64,000 nucleotides of DNA, taken from positions 30,484,369 through 30,548,368 of the forward strand of contig NC_080044.1 of the NCBI RefSeq assembly GCF_012489685.1, read 5' to 3'. Each line of letters opens with the position of its first letter. The stretch's first letter is position 1. The position numbers were made by a program, and so were the translations under genes. The notes beneath the pieces were generated by a model. The model was given only the letters and a program-made list of their open reading frames with translations, was not told the origin of the DNA and did not search any database. Below are positions 1 through 11,632 of the stretch, one piece after another. The DNA is from Lotus japonicus. Lineage: Eukaryota > Streptophyta > Magnoliopsida > Fabales > Fabaceae.

Positions 1-2289
1 AAATTTGTGGTTGTGTACTTTGATGATATTTTGGTCTATAGCACTACTCTTGAGCTGCATGTTGAGCACTTAAGATCTGTCTTGAGTATGCTTAGAAAGG
101 AACAATTGTTTGCCAATCTTGAGAAATGCACTTTTTGCACTGACCATGTTGTGTTTCTTGGTTTTGTTGTGAGTTCGAAAGGAGTGCAGGTTGATGAGGA
201 AAAGATCAAAGCCATTCAAGAGTGGCCCACTCCTAAATCCGTGGGTGATGTAAGAAGTTTTCATGGCTTGGCCAGTTTCTACAGGAGGTTTGTAAAGGAC
301 TTTAGTACCTTGGCAGCACCCCTAAATGAAGTGGTGAAAAAGAATGTGGGTTTTCATTGGGGAAAGAATCAAGAAGAGGCCTTTGCTGCCCTAAAGCATA
401 AGCTTACCCATGCACCTATACTTGCTTTACCTAACTTTGCTAAATCTTTTGAACTTGAATGTGATGCTTCAAATGTAGGTATTGGTGCTGTGTTTCTTCA
501 AGAAGGCCACCCAATTGCTTATTTTAGTGAAAAGTTAAGCGGAGCTGCCCTTAACTATTCTACTTATGATAAGGAATTGTATGCTTTGGTGAGAGCTTTG
601 AAGACTTTGCAGCATTATCTTTTGCCCAAGGAATTCGTGATTCATAGTGATCATGACTCGCTGAAATACTTGAAGGGGCAAGGTAAGTTGAACAAAAGGC
701 ATGCCAAATGGGTTGAATTTTTGGAACAATTTCCCTATGTCATAAAACACAAAAAAGGAAAAAGTAACATTGTGGCTGATGCTTTATCCAGGAGACACGT
801 GTTGCTTTCCATGTTAGAGACTAAATTGCTAGGACTTGAACATGTGAAAGAAATGTATGAAAAAGATGATAACTTTGCTGAAATTTTTGTGGCTTGTGAG
901 AAAGTTTCTCAAAATGGATTTTATAGGCACAATGGATTTTTATTTAAGGAAAACAGGTTGTGTGTGCCTAAAAGTTCCATTAGAGAACTGCTTGTTAAAG
1001 AATCCCATGCTGGGGGATTAATGGGTCATTTTGGAGTCCAAAAGACTCTAGAAACTTTACAGGAACATTTTTATTGGCCCAAAATGAAACATGTTGTGAT
1101 CAAGTTTTGTGAACATTGCATTGTTTGCAAGAAGGCTAAGTCTAAGGTGATCCCACATGGTTTGTATATTCCTTTGCCAATCCCTGAATACCCTTGGGTT
1201 GACTTGTCTATGGACTTTGTTTTAGGCCTCCTTAGAACAAAGAATGGTAAGGATTCAATTTTTGTGGTTGTTGATAGGTTTTCAAAAATGGCTCACTTTA
1301 TTCCTTGCAGGAAAGCTGATGATGCTTGTCACGTTGCTGATTTGTTCTTTAAAGAAGTTGTAAGACTTCATGGGATGCCTAGAAGCATAGTTAGTGATAG
1401 GGACACCAAGTTCCTAAGTCACTTCTGGAGGACTTTATGGGGGAAGTTAGGTACTAAACTTTTGTTCTCTACCACTTGCCACCCACAAACTGATGGGCAA
1501 ACTGAGGTGGTTAATAGGACCCTAGGCACCTTGCTTAGGACTGTCCTTAAGGCCAACTTAAAGGCTTGGGAGGCGTGTTTGCCTCATGTTGAATTTGCTT
1601 ACAATAGGGCTGTCCATAGCACTACCAATTGCTCTCCATTTGAAGTAGTGTATGGATTTAACCCTTTGACTCCTCTTGATTTGTTGCCTATGCCTAACAT
1701 TTCTGTTTTCAAGCACAAGGATGGACAGGGCAAAGCTGAATATGTCAAGAAGATGCATGAGCGTGTGAAGGCTCAAATTGAGAGAAAGAATGAGAGTTAT
1801 GCTAGGCAAGCTAACAAGGGAAGAAAGGAGGTGGTGTTCCAACCCGGAGATTGGGTTTGGGTGCACATGAGGAAGGAAAGGTTTCCAGAACAAAGGAAAT
1901 CCAAACTCCAACCTAGAAGGGATGGACCTTTTCAAGTGCTTGAGAGAGTCAATAACAACGCCTACAAAATAGAGCTTCCAGGTGAGTATAACATCAGCTC
2001 AACCTTTAATGTCTCTGATTTATCTCTCTTCGATACAGATGGAGGAGACTTTGATTTGAGGTCAAATCCTTTTCAAGAGGGAGGGAATGATGAGGACAAG
2101 GACAAGGACAAGGGTCATGGAGCACTAAAAGGACTTGGAGGACCAATGACAAGGGCTAGAGCTAAAAAGGCCAAAGAGACTCTTCAGCAAGTAGTGGCAA
2201 CCATTCTTGAAGACAAAGTGGTAGAAGAGATGGAACCAAAAATCATGATGATCATTCAGGCCCAAGAAGAAGAGCCAGCCCACGCATAG
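1..2289 (+). CDS. Ty3/gypsy pol polyprotein, C-terminal part (RT, RNase H, integrase)
   Basis: The frame is open from base 1 to the TAG at 2287-2289, about 762 codons. It begins at the RT catalytic box ([11 protein letters not shown]). RNase H follows at about residues 140-265 ([38 protein letters not shown]). The integrase zinc finger HHCC lies near residues 335-380 (ending [13 protein letters not shown]), and the DDE core shows D in LSMDFVLG, D in VSDRDTKF and E in GQTEVVNR. The C-terminal domain is followed by an acidic, Lys/Glu-rich tail. The product would copy element RNA and integrate the cDNA. There is no internal stop or frameshift, unlike most coding regions here, so the element may be fairly young. 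The start lies outside the window. Confidence 0.93.
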   Translation, partial: KFVVVYFDDILVYSTTLELHVEHLRSVLSMLRKEQLFANLEKCTFCTDHVVFLGFVVSSKGVQVDEEKIKAIQEWPTPKSVGDVRSFHGLASFYRRFVKDFSTLAAPLNEVVKKNVGFHWGKNQEEAFAALKHKLTHAPILALPNFAKSFELECDASNVGIGAVFLQEGHPIAYFSEKLSGAALNYSTYDKELYALVRALKTLQHYLLPKEFVIHSDHDSLKYLKGQGKLNKRHAKWVEFLEQFPYVIKHKKGKSNIVADALSRRHVLLSMLETKLLGLEHVKEMYEKDDNFAEIFVACEKVSQNGFYRHNGFLFKENRLCVPKSSIRELLVKESHAGGLMGHFGVQKTLETLQEHFYWPKMKHVVIKFCEHCIVCKKAKSKVIPHGLYIPLPIPEYPWVDLSMDFVLGLLRTKNGKDSIFVVVDRFSKMAHFIPCRKADDACHVADLFFKEVVRLHGMPRSIVSDRDTKFLSHFWRTLWGKLGTKLLFSTTCHPQTDGQTEVVNRTLGTLLRTVLKANLKAWEACLPHVEFAYNRAVHSTTNCSPFEVVYGFNPLTPLDLLPMPNISVFKHKDGQGKAEYVKKMHERVKAQIERKNESYARQANKGRKEVVFQPGDWVWVHMRKERFPEQRKSKLQPRRDGPFQVLERVNNNAYKIELPGEYNISSTFNVSDLSLFDTDGGDFDLRSNPFQEGGNDEDKDKDKGHGALKGLGGPMTRARAKKAKETLQQVVATILEDKVVEEMEPKIMMIIQAQEEEPAHA
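2075..2087 (+). promoter_or_regulatory. Polypurine tract inside the pol ORF
   Basis: A 13-base all-purine run (AAGAGGGAGGGAA) is followed at once by TGATGAGG. This is the form expected for a plus-strand primer next to an LTR start, and it lies about 200 bases before the pol stop codon. The assignment is by position and composition; the 5' LTR is not in the window to confirm it. Confidence 0.55.
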
Positions 2290-3190
2290 GGGCTGCCATG
2301 TGATGCTTTGTTTTATTTTATTTCAATAAAGATGCAAATGACCAATTGAATAAGTTGGATCCAAATGCATTATGTTGCTGAATTTTATTTTAGTGTGTTT
2401 AATCCACTTCAAGTGGTGTGTGTGTGCATGGGGCGCATGAAGGGCTTAAAGGGAGGGACCCATTCCTTTCTTAAAACTCTTTGAATGTGTTTGAATTTGA
2501 ATAAGTTCTGAATGGAGGAGTTACATCAGCAAAGTAAAAGGATTGAAGAGCTTTCAAAGGCAAGAATGGAGTTACAAAGACAAGGAAATTAAGTGCATAA
2601 AGAGCATTGAATGCTATGTTCCCTGGTCAGAATAACAATCAAGAAAGGGAGTTACATGAAGCAATCAGCCACTAAAAACACGTTCAGGGCTGAAGCATAT
2701 CACTATCTTCCTCTTTTAATTTGTAACTCCTAGCCTAGGATTCTTCTAGAGAAATTACACCTCATCATTTTTTTTGTAACTAGGCTGAATTTCCTTCTTC
2801 TTTATAAGGACCACTCCTTCAATGTAATAGACAGATTATGAATGAATTAGTATTTTTTTTTTCTGAGTGATTCAGATTTGTGAGAGTGATTCTCATAGTT
2901 CTTGAGTGATTCAAGAATTAGGCTTATCAAGGGTTTGCCACCACCTTTGTGTGAAGTCTTCATCTTCCATTTCACTAAAACTTCCCCTCTTTTCTGTCCA
3001 TTTCCCTTCTATCACGAAATTCTTCTTCTTCTTTCTCACATTTCAGAGTTCTCATCATCCAAGATCAATCCTAGACGATCCATTTCAGCCCTTGCATCAA
3101 CTTGGGGCGTATCAGAAACCACAACTGGGAAGTTTAGGTCGGAACTTGGACCCAGCCCACTCAGACGACTAGACGGTATACACAAATACA
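2088..3190 (+). repeat. Probable 3' LTR of the gypsy element
   Basis: The LTR start is taken at the TG after the purine tract, so the last ~67 codons of pol lie within it. A TATA-like TATAAGG at 2803-2809 would mark the promoter, leaving about 380 bases of R and U5. The 3' boundary is uncertain: a CA near 3183 (TATACACA) is a candidate, but CA dinucleotides up to about 3240 are also possible and no TSD can be tested without the 5' end. Confidence 0.5.
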
Positions 3191-3309
3191 TATGATCATT
3201 AACAAGCATCCACTGTTAGAAGTCAGAAATAGCTGACACACAAGTGGCACACGTGAAATCATAATCTTATGAACTTTATTTTTTTCAAGCAATTTCCATT
3301 CTTCATTTA

Positions 3310-4520
3310 TGTAAGACCAAGATTTGGTCAGGTGGTACAACTCTATGTTTTGATGATAACAAGTTTATTATTGTGTATGAACAATTAGGGTACTCTAACG
3401 TTTGTCTTTTTAAGTGTGTGACAAACAGGTTCTGACTCTAATTCTAAGGCATATACATATCAGAATATGAAGACCCAAGAGTAACCAATGTAGCGCTTCT
3501 GCAATCACTACGTTCCTCTGAACGGTAGTAAACACTTCAGATACTCTGAAGATTAAAACTCTGATGTGGACTCTGAAAGACTCATGTGCTGAAGCTTTGA
3601 AGACCAGACGTTCTGAGTGAACGGTCCAGACACTGAAGACTTGAAGACTCTGAAGTCCAAGAGTAAGCTGGCTCTCAAGGCTAAAGTACTTCCAATTCTA
3701 AAGACCAGAAGTTCAGAGTGAACGGTCCAGAAGCAGAAGTTCTGAAGGTTAGAGGATCCAAGCTTCCTTCTGACTCTGATCACATTGTTTCACAGGTTCC
3801 AACATGAAGCGTCGCCAAAGATCAGAAGTCAACTAGGCTAAGACAATGTCATTGTCATTCGTACAAAAGCACGTGTACTATTCTGACTGCCTTATCTACG
3901 ACGTTCAGCCACAGCAGACTCTGGAATTTCCAGAATTGCCCTCCAACGGATGGATTCTTTCAACGGATACAAACCCTAAACCTTGGAGTATTTAAAGGCT
4001 GAAGATAGAAGAAATTTGCTAAGAAACTATTGTGCAATACAAGTGAAAAACAATGAGCGAATACCTTAGCAATATTTTCTTCATTGTTCTTATTGTGTTT
4101 ACCCTTGCTTATTTTAGAAGCATTTCTTTGTAAACCAAACCTTTTACAAACCTTGTTTGTATTTCCTTGAGAGACCAGTGAGGTCAGTATTCTTGAGAAG
4201 ACTAAGACAAGGTTGTCTTAGTGTTGCTAGTTCATACGTTGTTAGTCACTGAGCAAGGTGTGCTAGTGTAGTTGTAATAATCTTTGAATAGTGGATTGCC
4301 TTCATTCTAAGAAGGAAGAAATCACCTTAACGGGTGGACTTGATTAGCTTAACTGATTCATCAAGTGAACCATGATAAAATCATTGTGTGCTTTTCTCTA
4401 TCCTTCATCTTTAGCACCTTATATTCTTCTACCGAAAAGATTGTTAAAATTTTCGAGAGAAAGCTTTAAAACTTCAAAACCCTATTCAAACTCCCCTTTC
4501 TAGTGTTTTTCATACCTTCA
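3310..4520 (+). repeat. Solo LTR, SIRE/Maximus-like Ty1/copia, TSD ATTTA
   Basis: A 1,211-bp block runs from TGTAAGACCAAG to CATACCTTCA and is flanked by ATTTA at 3305-3309 and 4521-4525. Both ends match the LTR of element A read on its minus strand (TGTAAGATCAAG... at 21716 and ...CATACCTTCA at 20507). Shared inner phrases include the ACAACTCTATGTTTTGATGA block near the start and the AAGAAGGAAGAAATCACCTT block near 4313. The intervening sequence has diverged a lot, so this is an older or sister-family copy. No internal domain adjoins it. Confidence 0.9.
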
Positions 4521-4639
4521 ATTTATTGTTTGCATTTTACCATATTTAAAATTTAATAAAGCTGACGATGTTTCATGAAATCACTTCCTTGTTTAATATT
4601 TTTGCTTACAAATTGAAAATCGCAAGTGGAATATGCTTA

Positions 4640-5250
4640 AAAATACAATATGTAACCTTTTTCAGAGATACAATCCAACCATCTGGTGTGCATAAGTAAC
4701 TTTCTTTAGGGATACAACTTTGACTGCCTCAATTGAAGTTTGGCTCAAAGTAGCCCTTCTCAGGGATACAACCTCAACGAGAGGAATGCAGACTCTTAGT
4801 TAGGAAAAGACCGAATATAAGTAACCCTTTACAGGGATACATTCCATGCAGATTGGGGTGAAACCCCTTTTTAGGGATACAGTCTAACCGAGCGACGAGA
4901 ACAAGTAACCCTATTAGGGGATACAACCTCGATCGTCTAAAAGAAATATGTGACATAAATAACCCTTTTTTAAGGATACAACCCACCAATCAGTGAGCCA
5001 AGTAATCTGAGAGGAATACGGTCTCATCACTAGGACATGACACAAGTAACCCTTTTTAGGGATACAATATGTGAAGTTTAGGCCAAAGTAACCCTTTTCA
5101 CGGATACAATCCAAACAAGTGGTGGGCACAAGTAACCTTTTTAGGGATACAACCTTAGTAGTCTTGAAGAAAGAATGGATGAAAGTAACCCTTCCTAGGG
5201 ATACAGTCCAACGAGTAGTGAACATAACTAACCCCTTTTTAGGGATTTTG
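4640..5250. repeat. Degenerate minisatellite with conserved ~24-bp core
   Basis: The phrase AGTAACCCTTTTTAGGGATA followed by CAA or CAG recurs about 12 times, with starts near 4697, 4748, 4820, 4864, 4905, 4956, 5044, 5088, 5131, 5182 and 5226. Spacing is mostly 41-51 bases, with two longer gaps (72 and 88) that look like lost or decayed units. The core is conserved while the 20-27-base spacers vary strongly. On the minus strand the core can be read as a recurring KKGYL/KKGLF peptide, but the frame is not kept across units. I do not recognise the family. Confidence 0.8.
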
Positions 5251-5339
5251 TTTGAACCGCCTTGGAAGGAGGCCGCTCTGCAAAGCATTCTTTGAAGAAT
5301 GTAGACCGTTAAGCCGCCGAGGAAATAAGAGCACTTGAC

Positions 5340-6714
5340 CAATCAAATGTGATTAAAATATTAGCAAAGTTCGATCAATCGCAGAATAGAAAAAAGCCAC
5401 GAAGGTACAAAATCCTTTAGTTATTCATGAATCTTTTTATTAATATTACCCTTTAATTGATAACGCGACAACTAGTTGCAACAATTTTGCTAAGATCTTC
5501 CAAAGGAAAGCCCACAAATCGCAAAGCGCAGACCAAAATTCGCGTCATGAAAGGATGTCAGAAAAGGAAAGAAAATGAAAGGTTCACTCGACAAAATAAA
5601 AAGAAATAAGTCCATGCGAATGACCAACTGCATATACGAAATGACATAAACTATTTTGAAAGAGTGGCTAAGCTTGCTCAGTATCTTCAAAAGTTCAAAA
5701 AAAGGTGGATTGTATCCAAATTAAACAAAAAAGAAAGAATGCGGAAAAAACGTATAGAACAAATTGGGGAATCAGAAAAGGGTGATATTGCATTAAAAAA
5801 GTGGAGTTACAATTAAGGCCAAAGAAATTGAAAAATCCCAATGGACTACTAAGGCTTGGGGAGACGTCTCTAGAAGGTTAGAAAATAATATTTATGTACT
5901 CACCGATGATGTCATCCTTGACAACCTCATCGGTAGATCATCCTTCCGATCGCAAGCTGGGATTCAACACATAAAGTTTTTAAATGGAATTTCTACAGGC
6001 AACAATTCACCCATCCGCAATTGCGTTCTCAAGAAAGGAAGTTTTGGAACTTAGGTTTTCCACATGGGTTTGAAGATGGACATTCTACTTTTCCTAGGCT
6101 TACATAAGGACAACGGTATAGGTTCCTTCTTTAATTTATGTAACATGCTATTCATTCTTAGCATTTTTTGAGTTCTTCTAAGACTCGTGGATTCTCTCTT
6201 TGCTCATTCAATGACTTGAGCGCCAGAGTAGCTTCTCCAGGCACTCTTCCTATAGTCGAGACTAACATCGCCAAATTCTCAGGTTAAGCCACAACGTAGA
6301 ACCACCAACGAGCACAATAAGAAAAGAAATCCAGAATCTGAGAATAACATTGACTCACCTATATTCTTTGATTGAGTGATTATACCAGATTTACTTACAC
6401 CTTCTCGAATTTGTCTTGACATGCATATCCATTATATTATTGCAGCATGTGTTAAATTAGAGAGAATCAAGTAGGATTCATTTTTGGCTTTCAAAATTTG
6501 TGTTTTTAATGTGTCCCTTAGCAGCACCGTTTGAGCTTTTTAAGATAATTTTTCTTTGGTACCCTTCTTTGGTGATTTATTTGATGATAGGTGATTTTGT
6601 AATAAAATTGATGTTTTAGTAGCTCTCTTCTATATGCAAATTGAAAATTAGAGTTATGTGCCTTATAAAATAATAGGTAATGAAGTAAGTAAGAGTATGA
6701 GTGTGACAAAATTG
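5340..6714. other. Unresolved repeat-like intergenic stretch
   Basis: No convincing ORF, LTR end or RNA gene was found. On the minus strand, bases about 6270-6150 read for a short distance as VPGEATLALKSLNEQRENPRVLEELKK, listed here as VPGEATLALKSL then NEQRENPRVLEELKK, before stops appear. This may be an eroded coding segment of an unknown element. It could be internal sequence of the same element that carries the minisatellite to its left; tandem arrays in non-coding parts of Tat/Ogre elements are a known precedent, but I see no motif that proves it. Confidence 0.3.
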
Positions 6715-7349
6715 AGAGTGCAATGGCCAATTTCTGGAGGGGGCAAAAAGATAACGAACGGAAAATCCATTGGATGAGTTGGAGAAAGCTTTGTGCACCC
6801 AAAGGCAAGGGAGGATTGGGGTTCCGAGATTTGAAAGACTTTAATCATGCTCTACTCTCCAAATAGGTATGGCGGTTGATACACTTCAGAAATTCTCTTC
6901 TATTCAGAGTGTGGAAAGCTAAGTACTTTCCACGTAAGGAGCTTCATGATGCAGACTTGGGTCACCAGCCGAGCTATGCTTGGAGAAGTGTTTGGGAAAC
7001 GATTGGTACTGTAAGGGAAGGACTGAAGTGGCGGGTGGGCTGCGGTACTAGTATTAATATTTGGAAGGATGCTTGGTTATCTGGAAGTGGGGATGAATTG
7101 GTACGTTCGATTAAGCCTGCACATGTGGCCATTGAGCGGGTAGATGAGTTAATTGATAATGAGAACATGAAGTGGAAGGAGAGATTAGTTGATCAGCTCT
7201 TTAACCCAGTTGATGCTCTTGCAATTAAACGTATTCCTCTGGGCAGGGTACCCAAAGCTGATAAGCTATTCTGGAGATTTAGTAATGATGGCGTATTCTC
7301 AGTCAGGTCCTGCTATAATTAGCTTCAAGAAACTAAAGCTATGAGGGAA
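6715..7349 (+). pseudogene. LINE-1 ORF2 fragment 1 (post-RT region)
   Basis: The reading begins near [10 protein letters not shown] and continues through [20 protein letters not shown], an in-frame stop at the codon before VWRLIHFRNS, then the open stretch 6876-7319 (RVWKAKYFPRKE, GVFSVRSCYN). These motifs are typical of the segment between RT and zf-RVT in plant LINEs. A TAG follows RSCYN. The fragment ends at element C, and its sequence continues directly at 16696. Confidence 0.85.
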
Positions 7350-7633
7350 TGATAGAAGAAACTGAATCAGGGAAAAGAGAGATAGAGAGAGAAAGAAGAG
7401 AGAGAAGAAGATCTTAATCTTTGTATTATTATTCTTAGTTGTTACAACTGAAGATGCTTCATTATATAGAAGCACATGGCAGAGCAAGCAACAGATCCTA
7501 ACAGAAAGCTTAACAGTTTCATAACTGCTTCTAACTAACAGTAACAGAAGGCTAACTGCATGTGTCCAGCTGGCACTCCAGCTGGCACTGCTAACACATA
7601 ACCGATATTTTATATCCTATATACACTAATACA
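7350..7633 (-). repeat. Element C 3' LTR
   Basis: This 284-bp repeat begins (plus strand) TGATAGAAGAAACTGAAT and ends ACACTAATACA, so on the minus strand it runs TGTATTAGTG...TTCTATCA. It matches 16434-16695 over its length, apart from small indels and an extra copy of CCAGCTGGCACT near 7580. Confidence 0.92.
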
Positions 7634-7643
7634 CCCCCTCAAA
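7634..7643 (-). promoter_or_regulatory. Element C polypurine tract
   Basis: On the minus strand TTTGAGGGGG directly precedes the LTR start TGTATTAG. This is the expected primer for plus-strand DNA synthesis of a copia element. Confidence 0.8.
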
Positions 7644-8421
7644 CTGAAGGTGGGACAAGCTTGAGCTTGTCAACCACATTCAGTTTGTCCCTTAAAAACA
7701 GAAACCTAGTAGGAGACTGTAAGACCCAAGTTTTTAAGTTATGCTAAGTGAATAAAATCTTATTCACGATTAGGGTTGATGTATTGTGAAAGGAAACCTG
7801 AACAAGAGTTTACCAAATGAAATAAATTTATGAAGAAGAAAGTTCAGGAAAAGTCTAAGGATTGTATCAAAATCGATAAAAGGTATAGCACGATCGATAT
7901 ACGCTTAAACCTAGGGCAGAAACCCTAGTAAATAGCTAGTTTTCACTTAAAGTCACGATGAAAATTAATTCCAAAAATCTTCAGAGAAATGTTAGAACTT
8001 CTCTTATTCCTTATACGACAATCGTTTCGAGGCGAAACCTTAGAATCTACGAACGTCTGATTCCAATCCTCGGAAGTTTGCCGAAACTAAAACCCTGATA
8101 GTTCAAAACCCTAGAATCAACCGACAATGAAGACTTTTTCTATTCGGAGCTTCAAATGAAGATTCTACACGCGTACACCCATTTCTCTTGATGATTTCAA
8201 TCTTTCTTCAGAAGGAAGTTTCCTCTTCCGACATTCGATGCAAAAAGTAACTTATCGGGTAAAATAGTTTTACACCGACTTTGCATTAGTCGCCTAAAAT
8301 ACAAGGAGACCTCTGTTGAGTTTTGGAATTCTTTCGCCAAAACATATCTTAGAATTCACGGAGAATGAAGCCGGAAAAATCGGAATCGCGAAACTTTCAT
8401 TTTCCCGCGTTTTTCCATCCT

Positions 8422-8432
8422 CTATATATAGC
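8422..8432 (+). promoter_or_regulatory. TATA box of solo LTR D
   Basis: The motif CTATATATAGC sits about 700 bases from the TGTAAGACC end. The same motif occurs at the equivalent place in E1 (~34757), E2 (~38503), F (~55552) and G (~62786) on the other strand. It is the best sign of transcription direction for this LTR family. Confidence 0.6.
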
Positions 8433-9234
8433 AAGAAAGATGAGAAAAATCACAAAAATCTTACCCATTTTCTCTCTTGAACCCGCGAGCTTTGGAGGAG
8501 GAGGAAGAGAAGAGATTTTCTTCATTTCTTGCTTGATCGTTGATTCGACAGTTGCTGCTTGAAGGTATCGAGGTATAGTCGCTAATCCTTACCTCTGATC
8601 GTCTTTTCCATAGCTTTTCTCTATGTCTTTCTGTGCTCATAGTTTTGAGGTTTTTTCAAAACTATCCTGATAACTTCATTTTTCTATCTAAACATCTTCC
8701 CTACGTGCCCAAGAGCATGTTTAGCTAATAATACTGCGCCGATTCTCGAAAAACTACCGTCGAGTTTCAATTCTGCTTAAATTACCCATTTTGGGGCAAA
8801 GCTTCGTCCTTTGGGCTGAAAACTATCGCCTTAGCTTAGTGCTAGTAAGATTAGTTGTCATAAACGTCGTTGGTGACGTCCCCATCCAATTTGCTTTTTG
8901 AAATTTCGGTTTTGAAATTCTGAGCTAAAAATATTGACCAAAATACCCCTGCGACAGTTTTCGATCCGATAATTTTTCCGAGTTTACAATACCCTTAGTT
9001 ACGACTAATGATAACCTAGGAACCAAGTTTGATCGAAGAAAAATCGACCCACCTAATTACCAATAGTGGCCGAGCACCCTAGGGGGGGAGGAAGAAAATT
9101 CTTATTTCAAAAACTTGTCCTTTCGCGCTAGATTATCGTACCTCGGAGTATGTACTACTTCGTGTGGCCTTAGTGAGTATTGATTACTGAGTTTCTGATA
9201 GTTTTTGATGGAATTCTGTGGTTTTACTCTAAAG

Positions 9235-9312
9235 GTACTTTTGAGGATTTTCCTGAAGAGCAAGGCATTGATTGTGAAGGAACGCTAGACGGGAACCCTG
9301 GAGAATCTACAG
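9235..9312 (+). other. 78-bp exon-like segment in solo LTR D
   Basis: The segment is bounded by CTCTAAAG before and GTGAGGGC after, which are splice-acceptor- and donor-like. Its only open frame reads TFEDFPEEQ...CEGTL...PGEST. The four sister LTRs carry the same segment with exactly the same length and open frame. Function is unknown. Confidence 0.5.
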
Positions 9313-10024
9313 GTGAGGGCTACTCACTGAATCCTTAGTTAATGCTTAGGGTCGATGCTTTCGACATTGATTTACTGTTTATGCACTTGTTTGTGTTTGA
9401 TTGGAAAAATGTTTTCTGAGGCTTCGGCTGACAATGTAGATGATTCATCTACTGACTGTTTTTGAGATTGAATTACATGGTACGTGCTAAGTGGGTAATC
9501 TAGGATGTGTGATGTATGCTTTAAATGCTAAGTGCTAAGTGGTTATGTTAGGATGTGTTGATATATATGACATGTTGGATGATTGTGCTGAATTAACTAT
9601 GCCTTTTCATATATACTGTGGTTCTGAGGAGTGAGGATAGCGGGCAGGTCATGCCGATTTTATTTTGAGATTTTGGGGAAAGTTTGATAGGACGAATGAG
9701 ATTCGGGCCTTGTTATGGTTATAGTGGATCGAGACATTCTCGGGGAGTTAATTGGGATTACGGGATGTTGAAAACTCATAAGATTTGCGATAAGACTAAA
9801 TGGAAATTATTTTATAAGGAAAATTCATAAGACATTAAACAACCTCTAGATCTTCAAATAATGATAACAAACTCGAAAGGAAGCTTAGGAGTCAAATCTT
9901 AGTTTTGGAAAACGAGAAGTGTCGTCGGATCCAAGTGTTGAGAATGTTAAGAAGTTCTGAGTATGTTGATACTCCTTCGCTCTTTGAGCAGTTTGTTTAG
10001 CCATCCAAGGGATGAGCCGAGAAG

Positions 10025-10275
10025 CTTCACTGAGGCGTGAGACCTTGTGAATGCGTGATACTTCACTGAGGCGAGAGACCTTGGGAAAAGCATGGATCTT
10101 CACTGAGGCGTGAGACCTCGTGGATAGCATGGAACTTCACTGAAGTGTGAGACTTCGTGCAAGTGTGTAAATTCACTGAGGCGTGAGACCTCGTGAAAGC
10201 ATAAAACTTCACTGGAGCGTGAGACTTCGTGATTGCATAAGACTTCACTGAAGCGTGAGACTTCGTGAAGCATTG
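10025..10275. repeat. 36-37-bp tandem repeat in solo LTR D, ~7 copies
   Basis: The unit contains TTCACTGAGGCGTGAGAC, starting near 10025, 10062, 10099, 10136, 10172, 10208 and 10244. The same unit, in reverse complement, forms shorter arrays in F (53812-53950) and G (61049-61189) and is absent at the same place in E1 and E2. Confidence 0.85.
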
Positions 10276-11632
10276 ATGACTCGAAGAGTTATCGTGAGTG
10301 ATTGCACTCATTTTACGACTAATTGTATTTTGTCGCAGAATCGACTTTTACCTTAGGGTATGCTTTTAGAGACAATAAGTTAGCTAGAACACGTGGCGAC
10401 GTGTCGAGTGAGGTCGGAGACGTTGTTTGGCTAATCACTTTGCATTCATGCACACATTTTGAGGTATTAACACGATACGAACTTCGGACCTCGGTGGATT
10501 CCAAAATGGTCATAAGACCCGGATTTCCGCGTAAGAGCGCTATTAGGCGACTCTTAGCAGCAGACCGAAATGGCAGGCCTTCGGGTTTTATGCTGATCTG
10601 GCTACCTTTGTGTGGTGTAAGAGGCACGCGAGCAGAAATGGTCCCACCGTTGCTGGTGCTAGGATTGACTCGTTGATGTCCATCCGTTTCCGGAATACAT
10701 ATTGGTTAACTGGGTTAACCGGCATCTGCATTTCATGCAACATGCATACTGACTTAGTTGCTGAGTGTGATTGATAATTGTTAATCCTATTTGATGCATG
10801 CTATTTGTTATTACTGTCGTTACCTCCATTATGGAATATACAACCCTAGGATGCTATCTCTAGCTATAAGCCTAAGTGGCTAATCTCTTATCTGTATCTA
10901 TTGGAAGTATAATTTACATAATTCTTTGGAGTTGACCCTCGCGTCTTCTGTGTGTGCTTTGGCGGACTACGCCCTTTGTCAGATGTCCATGGCGGACTGA
11001 GTCACGATGGTTCACCCTTCGGGGGGAACTAGGTTTGAGATGCCGGGACAGGAGCGCATCGCGGTAGCGAGAGGAGGACGGATGGTGTACATAGACTTTG
11101 TCATTCTGGATTCAGATTCGGAAGACGATCACGCTAGCACGTAGTTCTGAGCGCTGGTGTGAGCTCCTCGAGATAGAATTAGCGTAGGAGTAGAGTCTTA
11201 GCTCTGGCCGTCATTGTTTCTTTTGGGAACAGGGTAGTTTCCCGCCTATAGCTTTTTGTGTGGTTTCTCTACGGGAATCACAGAGAGTTGGTTGGGCTAG
11301 GAGGTCTTGTTTTAGGCCGTTTGGGCTGACTTATTCTCATTTTGAGGGACAGTGTTGCGGACACTTGACCTTTCTTTTGGATTGTACCTTTTGCCTACGG
11401 GCGCTACTTTCTACTACTTTCCGTCACTGGAGGATACTCGTGACGTGGTTTGTTACTTACAGCGGGGGCTGTAATTATTTATCGTATATTAGTTTTGTTA
11501 TCTTTTGTTGGGGAGTTTTATTTCTTTCAGTCTTTGATTCTATTATCGAAAAAAAATATTCACGTTTTTCCGCATTAAGTTTCTTTTTTGGTTACTAAAG
11601 TGACGCAACCGAAATCGGGGTGTTACAGAGAC

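Larger units (their letters stand above)
1..3190 (+). mobile_element. Ty3/gypsy retrotransposon (chromovirus-like, perhaps CRM), 3' part
   Basis: The window opens inside the reverse transcriptase of a Ty3/gypsy element and runs through RNase H, integrase and the 3' LTR. The 5' LTR, gag, protease and first half of RT lie outside. The C-terminal motif order ([21 protein letters not shown], then STFNVSDLS, then an acidic tail with PMTRARAKK) and a polypurine tract lying inside the ORF resemble CRM-type chromoviruses as I know them. No canonical chromodomain is evident, so the clade is an inference. The right end is approximate because I could not fix the LTR end or a TSD. Confidence 0.8.
7718..11627 (+). 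repeat. Solo LTR D (giant-LTR family), TSD GAGAC
   Basis: This 3,910-bp block runs from TGTAAGACCCAAG to CGGGGTGTTACA and is flanked by GAGAC at 7713-7717 and 11628-11632. The near-inverted ends (TGTAAGACCC / GGGTGTTACA) and 5-bp TSD mark it as an LTR. No gag or pol is present, hence a solo LTR. Orientation is set by the conserved TATATATAG near 8424. Very long LTRs with such ends occur in Tekay/Del-type gypsy elements, but family assignment is an inference. It lies just after the RNase H coding end of element C. Confidence 0.9.

Noticed and set aside
4774..5342. Minus-strand ORFs with repeated KKGYL/KKGLF motifs
   Set aside because: The peptide repeats come from the DNA minisatellite core; the frame changes between units and no domain is present.
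10323..10676. 117-codon ORF in solo LTR D and similar ORFs in the sister LTRs
   Set aside because: Not conserved in frame or length between copies, unlike the 78-bp segment.
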